The notes: a model not told the origin generated them from the letters alone. 28,226 bases of DNA from JAZKFR01 sp040386295 (GCA_040386295.1 JAZKFR010000118.1:1-28226); one strand, 5' to 3'; positions 1 to 8,507 are shown, counted from the first letter of the stretch. Numbers and translations: made by a program.

Positions 1-54
1 AAGAAAGAGAAAACGCCGGGCTAGAAATTTCTAGCCCGGCGTTTTCTCTTTCTT
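1..54. terminator. 54-bp perfect palindrome, likely bidirectional terminator
   Basis: Bases 1-27 are the exact reverse complement of bases 28-54. The stem has a GC-rich core (CGCCGGGCTAG) flanked by A-rich and T-rich outer arms, so either strand would give a strong hairpin with a U-rich 3' side. It lies 43 bases beyond the stop codon of ppiD (minus strand), where a terminator is expected, and the symmetric A/T arms suit a terminator shared with a convergent gene outside the window. A fold-back artefact at a contig end cannot be excluded because it begins at base 1. Confidence 0.8.
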
Positions 55-97
55 ACGCCCCGCTCATTAACTGAGATAAGGCAAAAATGCCAAGAAG

Positions 98-2020
98 CTA
101 CAAGCTAGAACTACTAGTGGCGCGCTCTAAGGCAGCGTTGTCGATTTTAATTTTGTAGCGCGTGCGCAAAGCGCTTAAATACGCTGAGAAATCCTGCTGA
201 GCGACAACGCCACTGTAATCACGCATGACTAAACGACGCAGCCGGTCGTCCGACGATTTGGGTTGAATAAGCTGGCTAATTTTATAAATCGAGTAAGTGC
301 CATCGTCTGCCTGTACGCCAACGAAAGCAGGAAGTTTTGCTGTTTTCTCTTTAAAAATAGCTTGTGAAGCGGCTGGGGATAAATGACTGCGCAGTCGAGA
401 AATTTTTTCGCTTGCGCCCCAAAGCAGCTTATCGTTTTGCCCATTTTTCAACTCAGCAAGCTGTTTCTCGCCAGATTTTTTAGCCAAAGCAGCAGCCTCT
501 TGCGTACGCAAAAGTGCTTCTATTTGTGGCGTAACTTCGCGCAATGGACGCAACGAAGCAGGTTTGTATTCGCTTATGCGTGCTGCCAATAAAGTATTAG
601 GCGCAATCTCTAACGCTTCTGTGTTCCGCTTGTTTTTACGCGTATCTTCAGAAAACAAGGCTGAAAGCACTTTTTCATTAGCCATAAAACCCAGCGCTGC
701 TATATCACGCGGACTCGGCTTCTTCAGCAACCAAGGCGATTGGAGAATTTTCAACTTAAAACGCTCAGCGACAGGCACAAGGCTGTCAGATTGTTCATAA
801 ACCATATTGCTGAAAACTTCAGCCGAATCAGCAAATTGGCGTAGCGCAGCCTGTCGCTTCAACTCGCTTTCAATGTCCGCACGAACGGAGGCAATATCCA
901 GTTGCTTTGCCGGATGAACTCCAGTCAATTTGATGATGTGGTAACCAAATTCAGACTGCACCAAATCCGATATATCGCCTTCCTTTTGTTTAAAAACCGT
1001 CTCTTCAAAAGCCTTAACCATAACACCGCGTGGGAAGAAACCAAGATCTCCCCCCTTATTGGCAGACCCAGGATCCTGAGAGTACTTTTTGGCCAACATC
1101 GAAAAATTAGCCGACGATTGACGCGCTTCTTTCAAAATTTCTTCTGCTTTTTGCTTGACCGAGCGCTTCTCCGCTTCACTTATGGACGGATTAAGTGTCA
1201 ATAAAATATGGCTTGCCGATCTCTCCTCAGCCTTCTGGTAGCGCTCTTTATGACTTTCGTACCAATCAGTTATTTCCGTTTCTTTAAGTTTTATCTGAGG
1301 AGCAATTTCTTCAGGCGAGAGAAGCACAAACTCAGCGCGAACTTGTTCGGGCAATTCAAAATTTTGCCTATGCTCAAGATAGTATTTCTCCACTGCCGCA
1401 GGTTCTATTTTAAGCTGGGATGCAAACTGAGCTGGAGTGATGCGAATCTGCGCCACCTCGCGTTCCTCAGACTGAATACGTAACATGGCCTCCATTGACG
1501 TTTTCGAGACTACTGCCGTTTCAGCGACCCCTCCCACCAGTTGTTGCAGACTTAAATCATCACGCAATTGCGCTTCAAATTGCTGCTGTGTAAGACCTTG
1601 TGCACGCAACGCAGATTCATAACGTGCCATGGAGAACTCGGCGTTCTCTTGCAAAGAAGGAATCTTGCTAATGACTTCTCGCAGCATGCCATCACTGGCG
1701 CCTACCCCCTGTTTTGTCGCCTCAAGCAACAACAATTTTTGATCAATTAAAGAATTCAATAAGGCGAGCCTCGCTGTCGGTGTATCTAACTCCTCGGCTT
1801 TGAAATTTTCTCCTAAGGCTTGGCGCATGCGAGCTTGCTGGTTGCGCCAGACCTCCTGAAATTGTCGGGTCGTAATTGAATTGCCATTGATCTTCGCAAC
1901 GCTAGAATCGCCAGATTCCTTGCCCACATAAGAATCCACCCCCCAAAATGCGAAAGGCAGAATAATTAAAGCCAAGAAAACCCGAACAACTGTTTTGTTA
2001 TTACGCACTACATCAAACAT
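98..2020 (-). CDS. ppiD: PpiD-like periplasmic folding chaperone, membrane-anchored, parvulin domain
   Basis: 640 residues from the ATG at 2018-2020 (MFDVVRNNK). PpiD sits in the inner membrane facing the periplasm and helps newly exported proteins fold near the Sec translocon. Visible: a short basic N-terminus, one membrane segment at about residues 12-28 (FLALIILPFAFWGV), a SurA-like N-terminal chaperone region, and a parvulin (PpiC-type) domain at about residues 260-370 with the SASHIL, GGDLGFF and FGYHIIKL motifs. The reading frame is open for 18 more codons upstream, but that stretch runs through the hairpin at 2062-2087 and lacks family similarity, so the internal ATG, with AGG about 10 bases upstream, is preferred. 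The length matches the family. Its place after hupB and tRNA-Val is the usual betaproteobacterial arrangement. PpiD proteins often lack measurable isomerase activity, so a chaperone role is safer than an enzymatic one. Confidence 0.93.
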   Translation of the reverse strand: MFDVVRNNKTVVRVFLALIILPFAFWGVDSYVGKESGDSSVAKINGNSITTRQFQEVWRNQQARMRQALGENFKAEELDTPTARLALLNSLIDQKLLLLEATKQGVGASDGMLREVISKIPSLQENAEFSMARYESALRAQGLTQQQFEAQLRDDLSLQQLVGGVAETAVVSKTSMEAMLRIQSEEREVAQIRITPAQFASQLKIEPAAVEKYYLEHRQNFELPEQVRAEFVLLSPEEIAPQIKLKETEITDWYESHKERYQKAEERSASHILLTLNPSISEAEKRSVKQKAEEILKEARQSSANFSMLAKKYSQDPGSANKGGDLGFFPRGVMVKAFEETVFKQKEGDISDLVQSEFGYHIIKLTGVHPAKQLDIASVRADIESELKRQAALRQFADSAEVFSNMVYEQSDSLVPVAERFKLKILQSPWLLKKPSPRDIAALGFMANEKVLSALFSEDTRKNKRNTEALEIAPNTLLAARISEYKPASLRPLREVTPQIEALLRTQEAAALAKKSGEKQLAELKNGQNDKLLWGASEKISRLRSHLSPAASQAIFKEKTAKLPAFVGVQADDGTYSIYKISQLIQPKSSDDRLRRLVMRDYSGVVAQQDFSAYLSALRTRYKIKIDNAALERATSSSSL

Positions 2021-2061
2021 AGTCACAGCCTGTTCGTCATAGAAAATGGTTTTTAAAATAG

Positions 2062-2087
2062 AAAAAGCGAACAAAAGTTCGCTTTTT
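2062..2087 (-). terminator. Rho-independent terminator after tRNA-Val
   Basis: A perfect 11-bp stem (AAAAAGCGAAC / GTTCGCTTTTT) with a four-base loop. On the minus strand it ends in a run of U followed by further U-rich sequence. It lies between tRNA-Val and ppiD and should stop transcripts coming from lon-hupB-tRNA-Val. The stem is near-symmetric and could also act on plus-strand transcripts. Confidence 0.8.
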
Positions 2088-2147
2088 AATTATTTAGTAC
2101 TCTTCTTGCAGAGTTTAAGTAAAAAATTATCTGGGCTGCAGCTGTAG

Positions 2148-2172
2148 ACGTACCTTTTCTAAAAAGGCACGT
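2148..2172 (-). other. RNA hairpin downstream of tRNA-Val
   Basis: ACGT.CCTTT pairs with AAAGG.ACGT around a short loop. The single non-Watson-Crick position reads as a G-U wobble on the minus strand, the strand on which tRNA-Val and ppiD are transcribed. No T-run follows, so it is not an obvious terminator. It could be a processing site or part of a structured 3' trailer. Function unknown. Confidence 0.5.
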
Positions 2173-2235
2173 CAGTAAAAACAAAACGGAATGAAATAAG
2201 ATAAGAAAATCTCAAAAAACTTGGCTTCTTAGGCC

Positions 2236-2311
2236 TGGTGGGTACTGACGGGCTCGAACCGCCGACATCCAGCTTGTAAGGCTAGCGCTCTACCAACTGA
2301 GCTAAGCACCC
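2236..2311 (-). tRNA. tRNA-Val (anticodon UAC)
   Basis: A 76-nt cloverleaf with encoded CCA. Acceptor GGGTGCT pairs with AGTACCC, allowing one G-U. The anticodon stem CTAGC/GCTGG encloses the loop CTTACAA, giving anticodon TAC for valine GUA codons. The T-arm contains GGTTCGAGCC. It lies 31 bases after hupB on the same strand, so the two are probably co-transcribed. Confidence 0.97.
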
Positions 2312-2342
2312 ATATTTTTAAACAAACAGCAAAAATAAAAGA

Positions 2343-2615
2343 CTATTTTAACGCATCTTTTAATGCTTTTCCAGCACGAAATTTTGGGACAACGGACGCC
2401 TCTATCTTAACGGCCACCCCAGTACGAGGATTACGTCCAGTACGTGCGGCACGCGATGCTACATAAAAAGTGCCAAAACCGATAAGTGATAAAGACTCAC
2501 CTTTACTCAGAGAATTCTTAACAGAACTAATCACCGCTTCTAGGGCACGGGAAGAAGCTGCATTTGAGAGATCAGCATAACGTGCAATTTCATCAATCAA
2601 CTGTGCTTTATTCAC
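2343..2615 (-). CDS. hupB: DNA-binding protein HU-beta
   Basis: A 90-residue nucleoid protein that bends DNA non-specifically as a dimer. The GTG at 2613-2615 is chosen as start because AAGGAG lies 7 bases upstream and the protein then begins with the family's usual (M)NKAQLIDEIA and has the usual length of 90. The frame also opens at an upstream TTG that would sit in front of the ribosome-binding site. Landmarks are the conserved LIGFGTF segment, the flexible DNA-binding arm with RAARTGRNPRTG, and the ending VPKFRAGKALKDALK. It lies directly downstream of lon, the order common in proteobacteria. Confidence 0.97.
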   Translation of the reverse strand: MNKAQLIDEIARYADLSNAASSRALEAVISSVKNSLSKGESLSLIGFGTFYVASRAARTGRNPRTGVAVKIEASVVPKFRAGKALKDALK

Positions 2616-2694
2616 AGAAACGCTCCTTAACAAAAGACGGCTTTTTAAGAATTAGCGCAGTCACTTACAAAAAATAGTTTTTATGGCTTAAAAG

Positions 2695-5112
2695 TTAGTG
2701 TGTGACCAACAATTGCGCCGCAGCTACCTCAGTCGAAACTGCAACAGTAGGCTGATCTCCCACTGCTGACAGAGGAACAGGCATCCGCTCCAAGGCTTGG
2801 TCAAGCACTTGGTCGATCCAGCGCACAGGAATAATTTCAATCTTATTTTTAATGGCGTCTGGAATTTCGGCCAAATCTTTAACATTTTCTTGCGGGATTA
2901 AAGCTCTACGCAAACCGCCACGCACAGCCGCCAAAAGTTTTTCTTTTAAACCTCCGATCGGCAAGACCTCACCGCGCAGGGTTATTTCACCCGTCATTGC
3001 AACATCACAACACACGGGTATCCCGGTTAACACCGAGACCAAAGCGGTGCAAACCGCAGCGCCCGCTGAAGGTCCGTCTTTAGGAATAGCGCCTTCGGGC
3101 AAGTGGATGTGAATATCTACTTTCTGATAAAAATCTTCGGCAATACCTAGGGAGTGAGCACGTTTCCGAACAACAGAAAGAGCCGCCTGAATGGACTCCT
3201 GCATCACATCACCCAGCTTTCCTGTCGTGATTGTTTTCCCTTTTCCAGGCAAAACCACAGCCTCAATCGTCAATAACTCGCCACCCACTTCGGTCCAGGC
3301 TAAACCCGTCACTTGTCCTAACTGATTCTCACGCTCGGCGATGCCAAAGTTATAACGGCGAACACCCAGAAATTTATCCAGATTACGCGCAGTGACCGCT
3401 AATTTTTGCTGACTTTTCTTAAGCAAAAGAGTTTTGACGACTTTTCGGCATATTTTTGAAATATCGCGCTCTAAACCGCGTACACCCGCTTCTCGCGTGT
3501 AATAGCGAACAATATCGCGCAAAGCCGTCTCTGCAACGGTTAGCTCATTCTGCTTGAGCCCGTTATTTTTCATTTGCTTGGGCAGCAAATAGCGTTGCGC
3601 AATATTGATTTTTTCGTCTTCGGTATAACCTGAAAGACGAATTACTTCCATTCGATCAAGTAAAGGAGCGGGGATATTTAACGTATTTGCCGTTGCGACG
3701 AACATAACCTCAGAAAGATCATATTCAACTTCAGCGTAGTGATCGACAAAAGTAGCATTTTGCTCTGGGTCAAGCACCTCGAGAAGAGCTGAGCTAGGGT
3801 CACCGCGAAAGTCTTGCCCCATTTTGTCGACTTCATCAAGCAAGAACAACGGATTCTTGACGGCAACTTTTGCCATATTCTGCAAAATTTTACCGGGCAT
3901 AGAACCAATATAAGTACGTCGATGACCGCGAATTTCTGCTTCGTCACGTACGCCACCTAGGCTCATACGAACAAATTTTCTGCCGGTGGCAGAAGCAATC
4001 GATTGCCCAAGAGAGGTTTTTCCAACACCAGGGGGGCCGACTAAACAAAGAATCGGTGCTTTTAGTCGATCGACACGTTGTTGCACAGCCAGGTATTCGA
4101 GGATACGCTCTTTGACTTTTTCCAGTCCCCAATGATCTTTATCGAGGATCTTGCCGGCAGCAGCAAGATCTTTGCTAATCCGTGTCTTCTTACGCCACGG
4201 TAGACCAAGCAGTGTTTCAATAAAATTACGAACAACGGTTGCCTCCGCCGACATGGGTGACATCAACTTAAGCTTTTTAAGCTCAGCCTGAGCCTTGGTC
4301 ATCGCCTCCTTGCTCATCCCAACGTCCTTGATTTTTTTATCAAGGTCGTCTAAATCAGCGCCATCTTCGCCTTCGCCCAATTCTTTTTGAATCGCTTTGA
4401 CTTGTTCGTTCAGATAATATTCGCGCTGACTTTTCTCCATCTGCCGTTTAACACGGCCACGGATACGTTTCTCAACCTGAAGAATATCAATTTCAGATTC
4501 AATTTGTCCTAGCAGGCGTTCAATACGCAAACGGACGTCAAATATCTCGAGAACTTCTTGCTTCTGTTCGATTTTAATCGGTAGGTGCGCGACAATTGTG
4601 TCAGCCAAACGACCGCATTCTTCAATACTGGAAATAGAAGTGAGGATTTCTGGTGGAATTTTTTTGTTTAGTTTTACGTATTGGTCGAACTGCGCAATAA
4701 CCGCACGGCGCAAAGCTTCGACTTCGTTATTGGCGTTATCGTCTGTGGGAATCGGACGAGCCAGTGCGACAAAAATATCTTCCCGCGCCTCGATTGACTC
4801 GATATTTGCTCGCCAAAGCCCTTCAACCAGCACTTTAACTGTGCCATCTGGCAGCTTCAACATCTGCAAAATGTTGGCAACACAGCCGATGCTGTACAAG
4901 TCCCCCGCTTCTGGTTCATCTTTTGCCGCCGATTTCTGAGCGACTAGCAAAATACTTTTGCCAGATTCCATAGCCACTTCAAGAGCCTTGATCGATCTTG
5001 GGCGACCGACAAAAAGCGGGATGACCATGTAAGGAAAAACAACAACATCTCTTAGCGGCAATAAAGGCAAAGAGACAGGTGAGTTATCAGGTAGTAAGAG
5101 ATTTTTAGACAT
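2695..5112 (-). CDS. lon: ATP-dependent protease Lon
   Basis: 805 residues from the ATG at 5110-5112, with AGGG 7 bases upstream; a TTG one codon earlier is rejected. Lon is a cytoplasmic AAA+ serine protease that degrades misfolded and regulatory proteins. In order: N-terminal substrate-binding LON domain (about 14-205, starting PLLPLRDVVVFP), coiled-coil linker (about 210-300), AAA+ module with Walker A GPPGVGKT at about 356-363 and Walker B LFLLDEVDK, and the C-terminal protease domain with the Ser-Lys dyad at Ser682 (DGPSAGAA) and Lys725 (GGLKEKLLAA). All key residues are present and the length is normal. A candidate heat-shock promoter lies just upstream (5147-5174). It precedes hupB and follows clpX, the conserved order. 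Confidence 0.98.
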   Translation of the reverse strand: MSKNLLLPDNSPVSLPLLPLRDVVVFPYMVIPLFVGRPRSIKALEVAMESGKSILLVAQKSAAKDEPEAGDLYSIGCVANILQMLKLPDGTVKVLVEGLWRANIESIEAREDIFVALARPIPTDDNANNEVEALRRAVIAQFDQYVKLNKKIPPEILTSISSIEECGRLADTIVAHLPIKIEQKQEVLEIFDVRLRIERLLGQIESEIDILQVEKRIRGRVKRQMEKSQREYYLNEQVKAIQKELGEGEDGADLDDLDKKIKDVGMSKEAMTKAQAELKKLKLMSPMSAEATVVRNFIETLLGLPWRKKTRISKDLAAAGKILDKDHWGLEKVKERILEYLAVQQRVDRLKAPILCLVGPPGVGKTSLGQSIASATGRKFVRMSLGGVRDEAEIRGHRRTYIGSMPGKILQNMAKVAVKNPLFLLDEVDKMGQDFRGDPSSALLEVLDPEQNATFVDHYAEVEYDLSEVMFVATANTLNIPAPLLDRMEVIRLSGYTEDEKINIAQRYLLPKQMKNNGLKQNELTVAETALRDIVRYYTREAGVRGLERDISKICRKVVKTLLLKKSQQKLAVTARNLDKFLGVRRYNFGIAERENQLGQVTGLAWTEVGGELLTIEAVVLPGKGKTITTGKLGDVMQESIQAALSVVRKRAHSLGIAEDFYQKVDIHIHLPEGAIPKDGPSAGAAVCTALVSVLTGIPVCCDVAMTGEITLRGEVLPIGGLKEKLLAAVRGGLRRALIPQENVKDLAEIPDAIKNKIEIIPVRWIDQVLDQALERMPVPLSAVGDQPTVAVSTEVAAAQLLVTH

Positions 5113-5146
5113 CAATATGCCCTATAGGTAAGTTCCATACCGCAGA

Positions 5147-5174
5147 AAGTTGGGGCATAACAGAAAATTGCAAG
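5147..5174 (-). promoter_or_regulatory. Candidate sigma-32 (RpoH) heat-shock promoter for lon
   Basis: On the minus strand CTTGCAA (rc of 5168-5174) is followed after 12 bases by CCCCAACTT (rc of 5147-5155). This resembles the RpoH consensus CTTGAAA - spacer - CCCCATNT in both boxes and in spacing. It lies in the short clpX-lon intergenic gap, with the CCCC box about 40 bases before the lon start. Lon is a classic RpoH target in proteobacteria. The match is by eye. Confidence 0.6.
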
Positions 5175-5177
5175 CAA

Positions 5178-6379
5178 CTAAGAAACTTTTGCTTGATCGG
5201 TATAAATAAAGATTGGTTTTACATCGCCATCAATCATATTCTCGTCGATCACCACCTTGGAAACATTTTGCAGGCTCGGTAGCTCAAACATCGTTTCTAA
5301 CAAGACTGATTCTAATATTGAACGCAAACCACGTGCCCCGGTTTTTCTTTCTAAAGCGCGTTTGGCAATCGCAGTAATAGCGGCTGGACGAATTTCTAAC
5401 TCTACGCCTTCCATTGAGAAAAGTTTCTGATATTGCTTGATGAGCGCATTTTTAGGCTCAATCAAGATTTTCACTAGTGCAGCTTCGGATAATTCTTCAA
5501 GTGTTGCAATCACAGGCAAACGACCGATCAACTCAGGAATCAAACCAAACTTGATTAGGTCTTCAGGTTCGACGCGGCGCAGCATGGCACCTAGTTCTTT
5601 CTTACTGTCGACACTCATCACCTCAGCAGCAAACCCAATACCACCTTTTTCTGAACGATTGCGGATAACTTTTTCTAGACCATCAAAGGCGCCTCCACAA
5701 ACAAACAATATGTTAGTGGTATCGACTTGCACGAAGTCTTGATTTGGGTGCTTACGCCCTCCCTGTGGAGGAACCGAGGCAACCGTACCTTCTATAAGCT
5801 TCAGCAGTGCCTGCTGCACCCCTTCGCCAGAAACATCTCGGGTAATGGATGGGTTATCAGATTTGCGCGAAATTTTATCTATTTCGTCAATGTAGACAAT
5901 ACCTTGCTTTGCTTTGTCAACATCATAGTCACATTTTTGCAGCAGTTTCTGGATGATGTTTTCGACGTCTTCGCCAACATAACCTGCCTCAGTCAGGGTC
6001 GTTGCATCTGCCATAACAAAGGGGACGTTAAGCAAACGCGCAAGCGTTTGCGCAAGCAAGGTCTTTCCTGAGCCAGTGGGGCCGATCAGTAGAATGTTGC
6101 TTNNNNNNNNNNAATTCGTTTGGCCGGATCTTGCCCAATTACATATTCATCGAGTATTGAACAAATTTCTTTCGGTGTGGGTAAGCCAAGCGCAGCTTCG
6201 CCTTTGCCGGTAGGATCGCCAGCGATTTCATCACGCACGATGTCGTTGCACAACTCAATACATTCGTCGCAAATGAAGACCGAAGGACCGGCAATCAGTT
6301 TTTTGACTTCGTGCTGACTTTTACTGCAAAACGAGCAGTAGAGCATCTTTTCACTGCCGCTGCTTTTTTTTTCCGACAT
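5178..6379 (-). CDS. clpX: ClpX, ATPase subunit of ClpXP protease (interrupted by assembly gap)
   Basis: An AAA+ unfoldase that feeds substrates to ClpP. The N-terminal zinc-binding domain has Cys15, Cys18, Cys37 and Cys40. After VIGQDPAKRI the sequence enters ten Ns (6103-6112) and resumes in another frame at SNILLIGPTGSGKT (Walker A). Then follow the GYVG pore loop, Walker B VYIDEID, the RKH loop (GGRKHP), the IGF loop (GGIGFAAE) that docks on ClpP, and the C-terminal sensor-2 region. In relatives about 25 residues lie where only ten Ns stand, so the true gap is probably near 74 bases and the apparent frameshift is an artefact. The gene is most likely intact. It lies 73 bases after clpP and has AGG motifs before the ATG at 6379. 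Confidence 0.95.
6103..6112. other. Assembly gap (10 N) inside clpX
   Basis: Ten undetermined bases within the clpX coding region. The flanking codons are out of frame by the literal length, and the family has about 25 residues here, so ten is a placeholder rather than a measured length. Confidence 0.95.
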
Positions 6380-6430
6380 TACTGCCTACCTCGTTTTATT
6401 CACGTCAAATTTGATGATTCACGTAGCACC

Positions 6431-6450
6431 GATAAGCCACGATAAGCCAG
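6431..6450. repeat. 10-bp tandem duplication in the clpP-clpX spacer
   Basis: GATAAGCCAC is followed immediately by GATAAGCCAG, nine of ten bases identical, just after the clpP stop codon. It is probably a local duplication. No function is evident. Confidence 0.6.
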
Positions 6451-6452
6451 AA

Positions 6453-7094
6453 TCAAAGCTGATCGCGCTTGGATAGCACTTTGTCTATCAAACCATAGTC
6501 TGCTGCTTCTTGCGCTGAGAGAAAGTTATCACGATCAGTGTCGCGTTCAATACGGTCAATCGGTTGCCCTGTGTGCATCGCCATGATTTCGTTTAGCTTT
6601 GCACGCAAAGAAAGAATTTCTTTTGCATGAATAGCAATGTCAGACGCCTGCCCTTGAAACCCCCCCATGGGCTGATGAATCATCACGCGGGAATTAGGGA
6701 GCGCCGCCCGCTTTCCTTTGGCACCTGCGGTCAGAAGAAAAGCGCCCATGGAACACGCTTGGCCCATGCAGAGTGTTGATACATCTGGTTTGATGAACTG
6801 CATAGTGTCGTAGATCGACATGCCAGCAGTAACTGAGCCGCCTGGTGAGTTGATATAAAAATAAATATCTTTCTCAGGGTTTTCTGCTTCGAGGAAGAGA
6901 AGTTGCGCAACGACTAGATTAGCAGTGCCGTCATTGACCGGGCCGACAAGAAAGATAATGCGCTCTTTTAGCAGGCGGGAATAAATATCATAAGAACGCT
7001 CACCACGACCGCTTTGCTCAATGACCATAGGAATCATGCCCAGCGCTTGGGGATTCCAATAGTCCATTTGAGAGTTACTGTTTGCAGAGTTCAT
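6453..7094 (-). CDS. clpP: ClpP, proteolytic subunit of Clp protease
   Basis: 213 residues from the ATG at 7092-7094, with AAAGG 6-7 bases upstream; Met10 (MDYWNPQALGM) is an alternative start. ClpP forms a barrel of two heptamers whose serine-protease sites degrade proteins delivered by ClpX or ClpA. The triad is visible as Ser115 (GQACSMGA), His140 (MIHQP) and Asp189 (ERDTDRDNF), with spacings (25 and 49) equal to those of the E. coli enzyme. The residue before the nucleophile is Cys114, where the common motif has Ala (GQAASMGA). A short N-terminal propeptide is expected to be self-cleaved. It lies 33 bases after tig and 73 bases before clpX on the same strand. Confidence 0.98.
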   Translation of the reverse strand: MNSANSNSQMDYWNPQALGMIPMVIEQSGRGERSYDIYSRLLKERIIFLVGPVNDGTANLVVAQLLFLEAENPEKDIYFYINSPGGSVTAGMSIYDTMQFIKPDVSTLCMGQACSMGAFLLTAGAKGKRAALPNSRVMIHQPMGGFQGQASDIAIHAKEILSLRAKLNEIMAMHTGQPIDRIERDTDRDNFLSAQEAADYGLIDKVLSKRDQL

Positions 7095-7127
7095 AGCTAG
7101 CCTTTATGCGCAAAGAGATTATCTGGA

Positions 7128-8507
7128 TCAAGCCGCTTGTAAGGCCATGAGTTCATCAAAGGTAAGCGATTTATCAATCACTTTGGCGTTTGATAAGGCC
7201 CAATCGACGACGTTATCTTCGATACCGGCACCTTCTATTTCGGCTAGACGCTGTGGTTGGGCATAGTACCAACGCACCACTTCTTCAGGGTTTTCGTAGC
7301 TGGCAGCGGCTTCTTCAACCATTGCTTTGAGCTGCTCAGGTTTGACCTGAAGTCCTTCTACTTTGACCAGCTCAGATATCAACAAGCCAAGTGAGACGCG
7401 ACGTTTGGCTTGTTCTGAAAACCATTCGGCTTGCAGCGGGAAATTTTGAACTTTGACTCCGCGCTGAGCTAGGTCTTGACGTGCTAGTTGCATGAGGCGC
7501 TCTATTTCCATCTCGACCAGCGCTGTAGGAACGTTGACTGGGTTAGCTGCGAGTAAAGCGTCCATCACCTGACTCTTTAGACGGGCTTTTAAACGATTTT
7601 TCGCTTCGCGTTTGAGATTATTTTCGATCTCAAGGCGCATTTTTTCGCTATTACCTTCTTCGAGGCCTAGAATTTTAGCCAGTTCGTCGTTCAGTTCAGG
7701 CAACTTCGGGGCACGAACTTCTTTGACGAGAATATCGAAAGTAACGGTTTGTCCGGCCATTTCGCTATTGAAGTAATCACTTGGAAAAGTCATTACGAAG
7801 GATTTTTCCTCGCCTGACTTGAGGCCAAGCGTCGCTTTTTCGAAATCGGCCAGCATGCTGCCTTCACCTAAAACGAAAGCGTAATCCTTAGCTTCCCCTC
7901 CTGCGAAGGGAACTCCTTCTTTTTTCCCTAAAAAATCAATAACAACTTGATCGCCTTCAGCGGTTGCGCGCTCAATCGGAGCGAAGCTGCGATGCTGTTT
8001 GCGCAGCATTTCAATCGCGCGATCAACTTCTGCGACACCAATCTCAACCAGCGGACGCTCTACTTCGACCTGATTTAGACTGGCCAGTTGTATTTCTGGG
8101 TAGACCTCAAACACAGCGGAGAAGACGAGTGTCTCAGTCACGCCGGCTTCTTTTCCATTCGTTTGTTCGTCTGCTTCTTTGGGTTGGATCCTGGGGTAGC
8201 CAGCGACACGTAGCCCCTGTGCCGATATCGCTTCGCGATAAAGTCGGTCAACAATGTCACCGAGTGCTTCGTTGCGTGTTTGCTCTCCGTGGTACTGCTT
8301 GGCAACAGACATTGGCACCTTGCCTGGACGGAAGCCGGGGATCTTGATTTTTTTGATTTTCTTGATTAACAGGCGATCGGCTTCCCTTTCAAGCTCAGCA
8401 ATAGAAACCTGCAAATCAACTGTGCGTTCAAGCGGATTCACGGTTGCAACGGCGGGGATTTGCTTTTCAAGGGTTTCAACGGGCGTATTTTCATTGGTTG
8501 CTTGCAT
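7128..8507 (-). CDS. tig: Trigger factor, ribosome-associated chaperone and prolyl isomerase
   Basis: 459 residues, starting at the ATG at 8505-8507 with AGGA about 7 bases upstream. It binds near the ribosomal exit tunnel and is the first chaperone to meet nascent chains. The N-terminal ribosome-binding domain carries the signature GFRPGK at 58-63. A central FKBP-type domain (about 175-260) runs from GDQVVIDFLGKK to VTFDILVKEVRAPKLPELND, and a long helical C-terminal domain completes the chaperone cradle. An N-terminal extension of about 24 residues, rich in T, E and N, precedes the conserved region, so the mature start could be slightly internal. It lies 59 bases after tRNA-Leu and leads into clpP and clpX, the conserved order. 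Confidence 0.97.
   Translation of the reverse strand: MQATNENTPVETLEKQIPAVATVNPLERTVDLQVSIAELEREADRLLIKKIKKIKIPGFRPGKVPMSVAKQYHGEQTRNEALGDIVDRLYREAISAQGLRVAGYPRIQPKEADEQTNGKEAGVTETLVFSAVFEVYPEIQLASLNQVEVERPLVEIGVAEVDRAIEMLRKQHRSFAPIERATAEGDQVVIDFLGKKEGVPFAGGEAKDYAFVLGEGSMLADFEKATLGLKSGEEKSFVMTFPSDYFNSEMAGQTVTFDILVKEVRAPKLPELNDELAKILGLEEGNSEKMRLEIENNLKREAKNRLKARLKSQVMDALLAANPVNVPTALVEMEIERLMQLARQDLAQRGVKVQNFPLQAEWFSEQAKRRVSLGLLISELVKVEGLQVKPEQLKAMVEEAAASYENPEEVVRWYYAQPQRLAEIEGAGIEDNVVDWALSNAKVIDKSLTFDELMALQAA

Noticed and set aside
2021..2074. 18-codon N-terminal extension of PpiD
   Set aside because: It overlaps the terminator hairpin at 2062-2087 and adds no family similarity; the internal ATG gives the normal PpiD start.
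5178..6059. Separate truncated ClpX genes or a real frameshift
   Set aside because: The break coincides exactly with the ten Ns; the flanks are normal ClpX sequence, so an assembly gap explains it.
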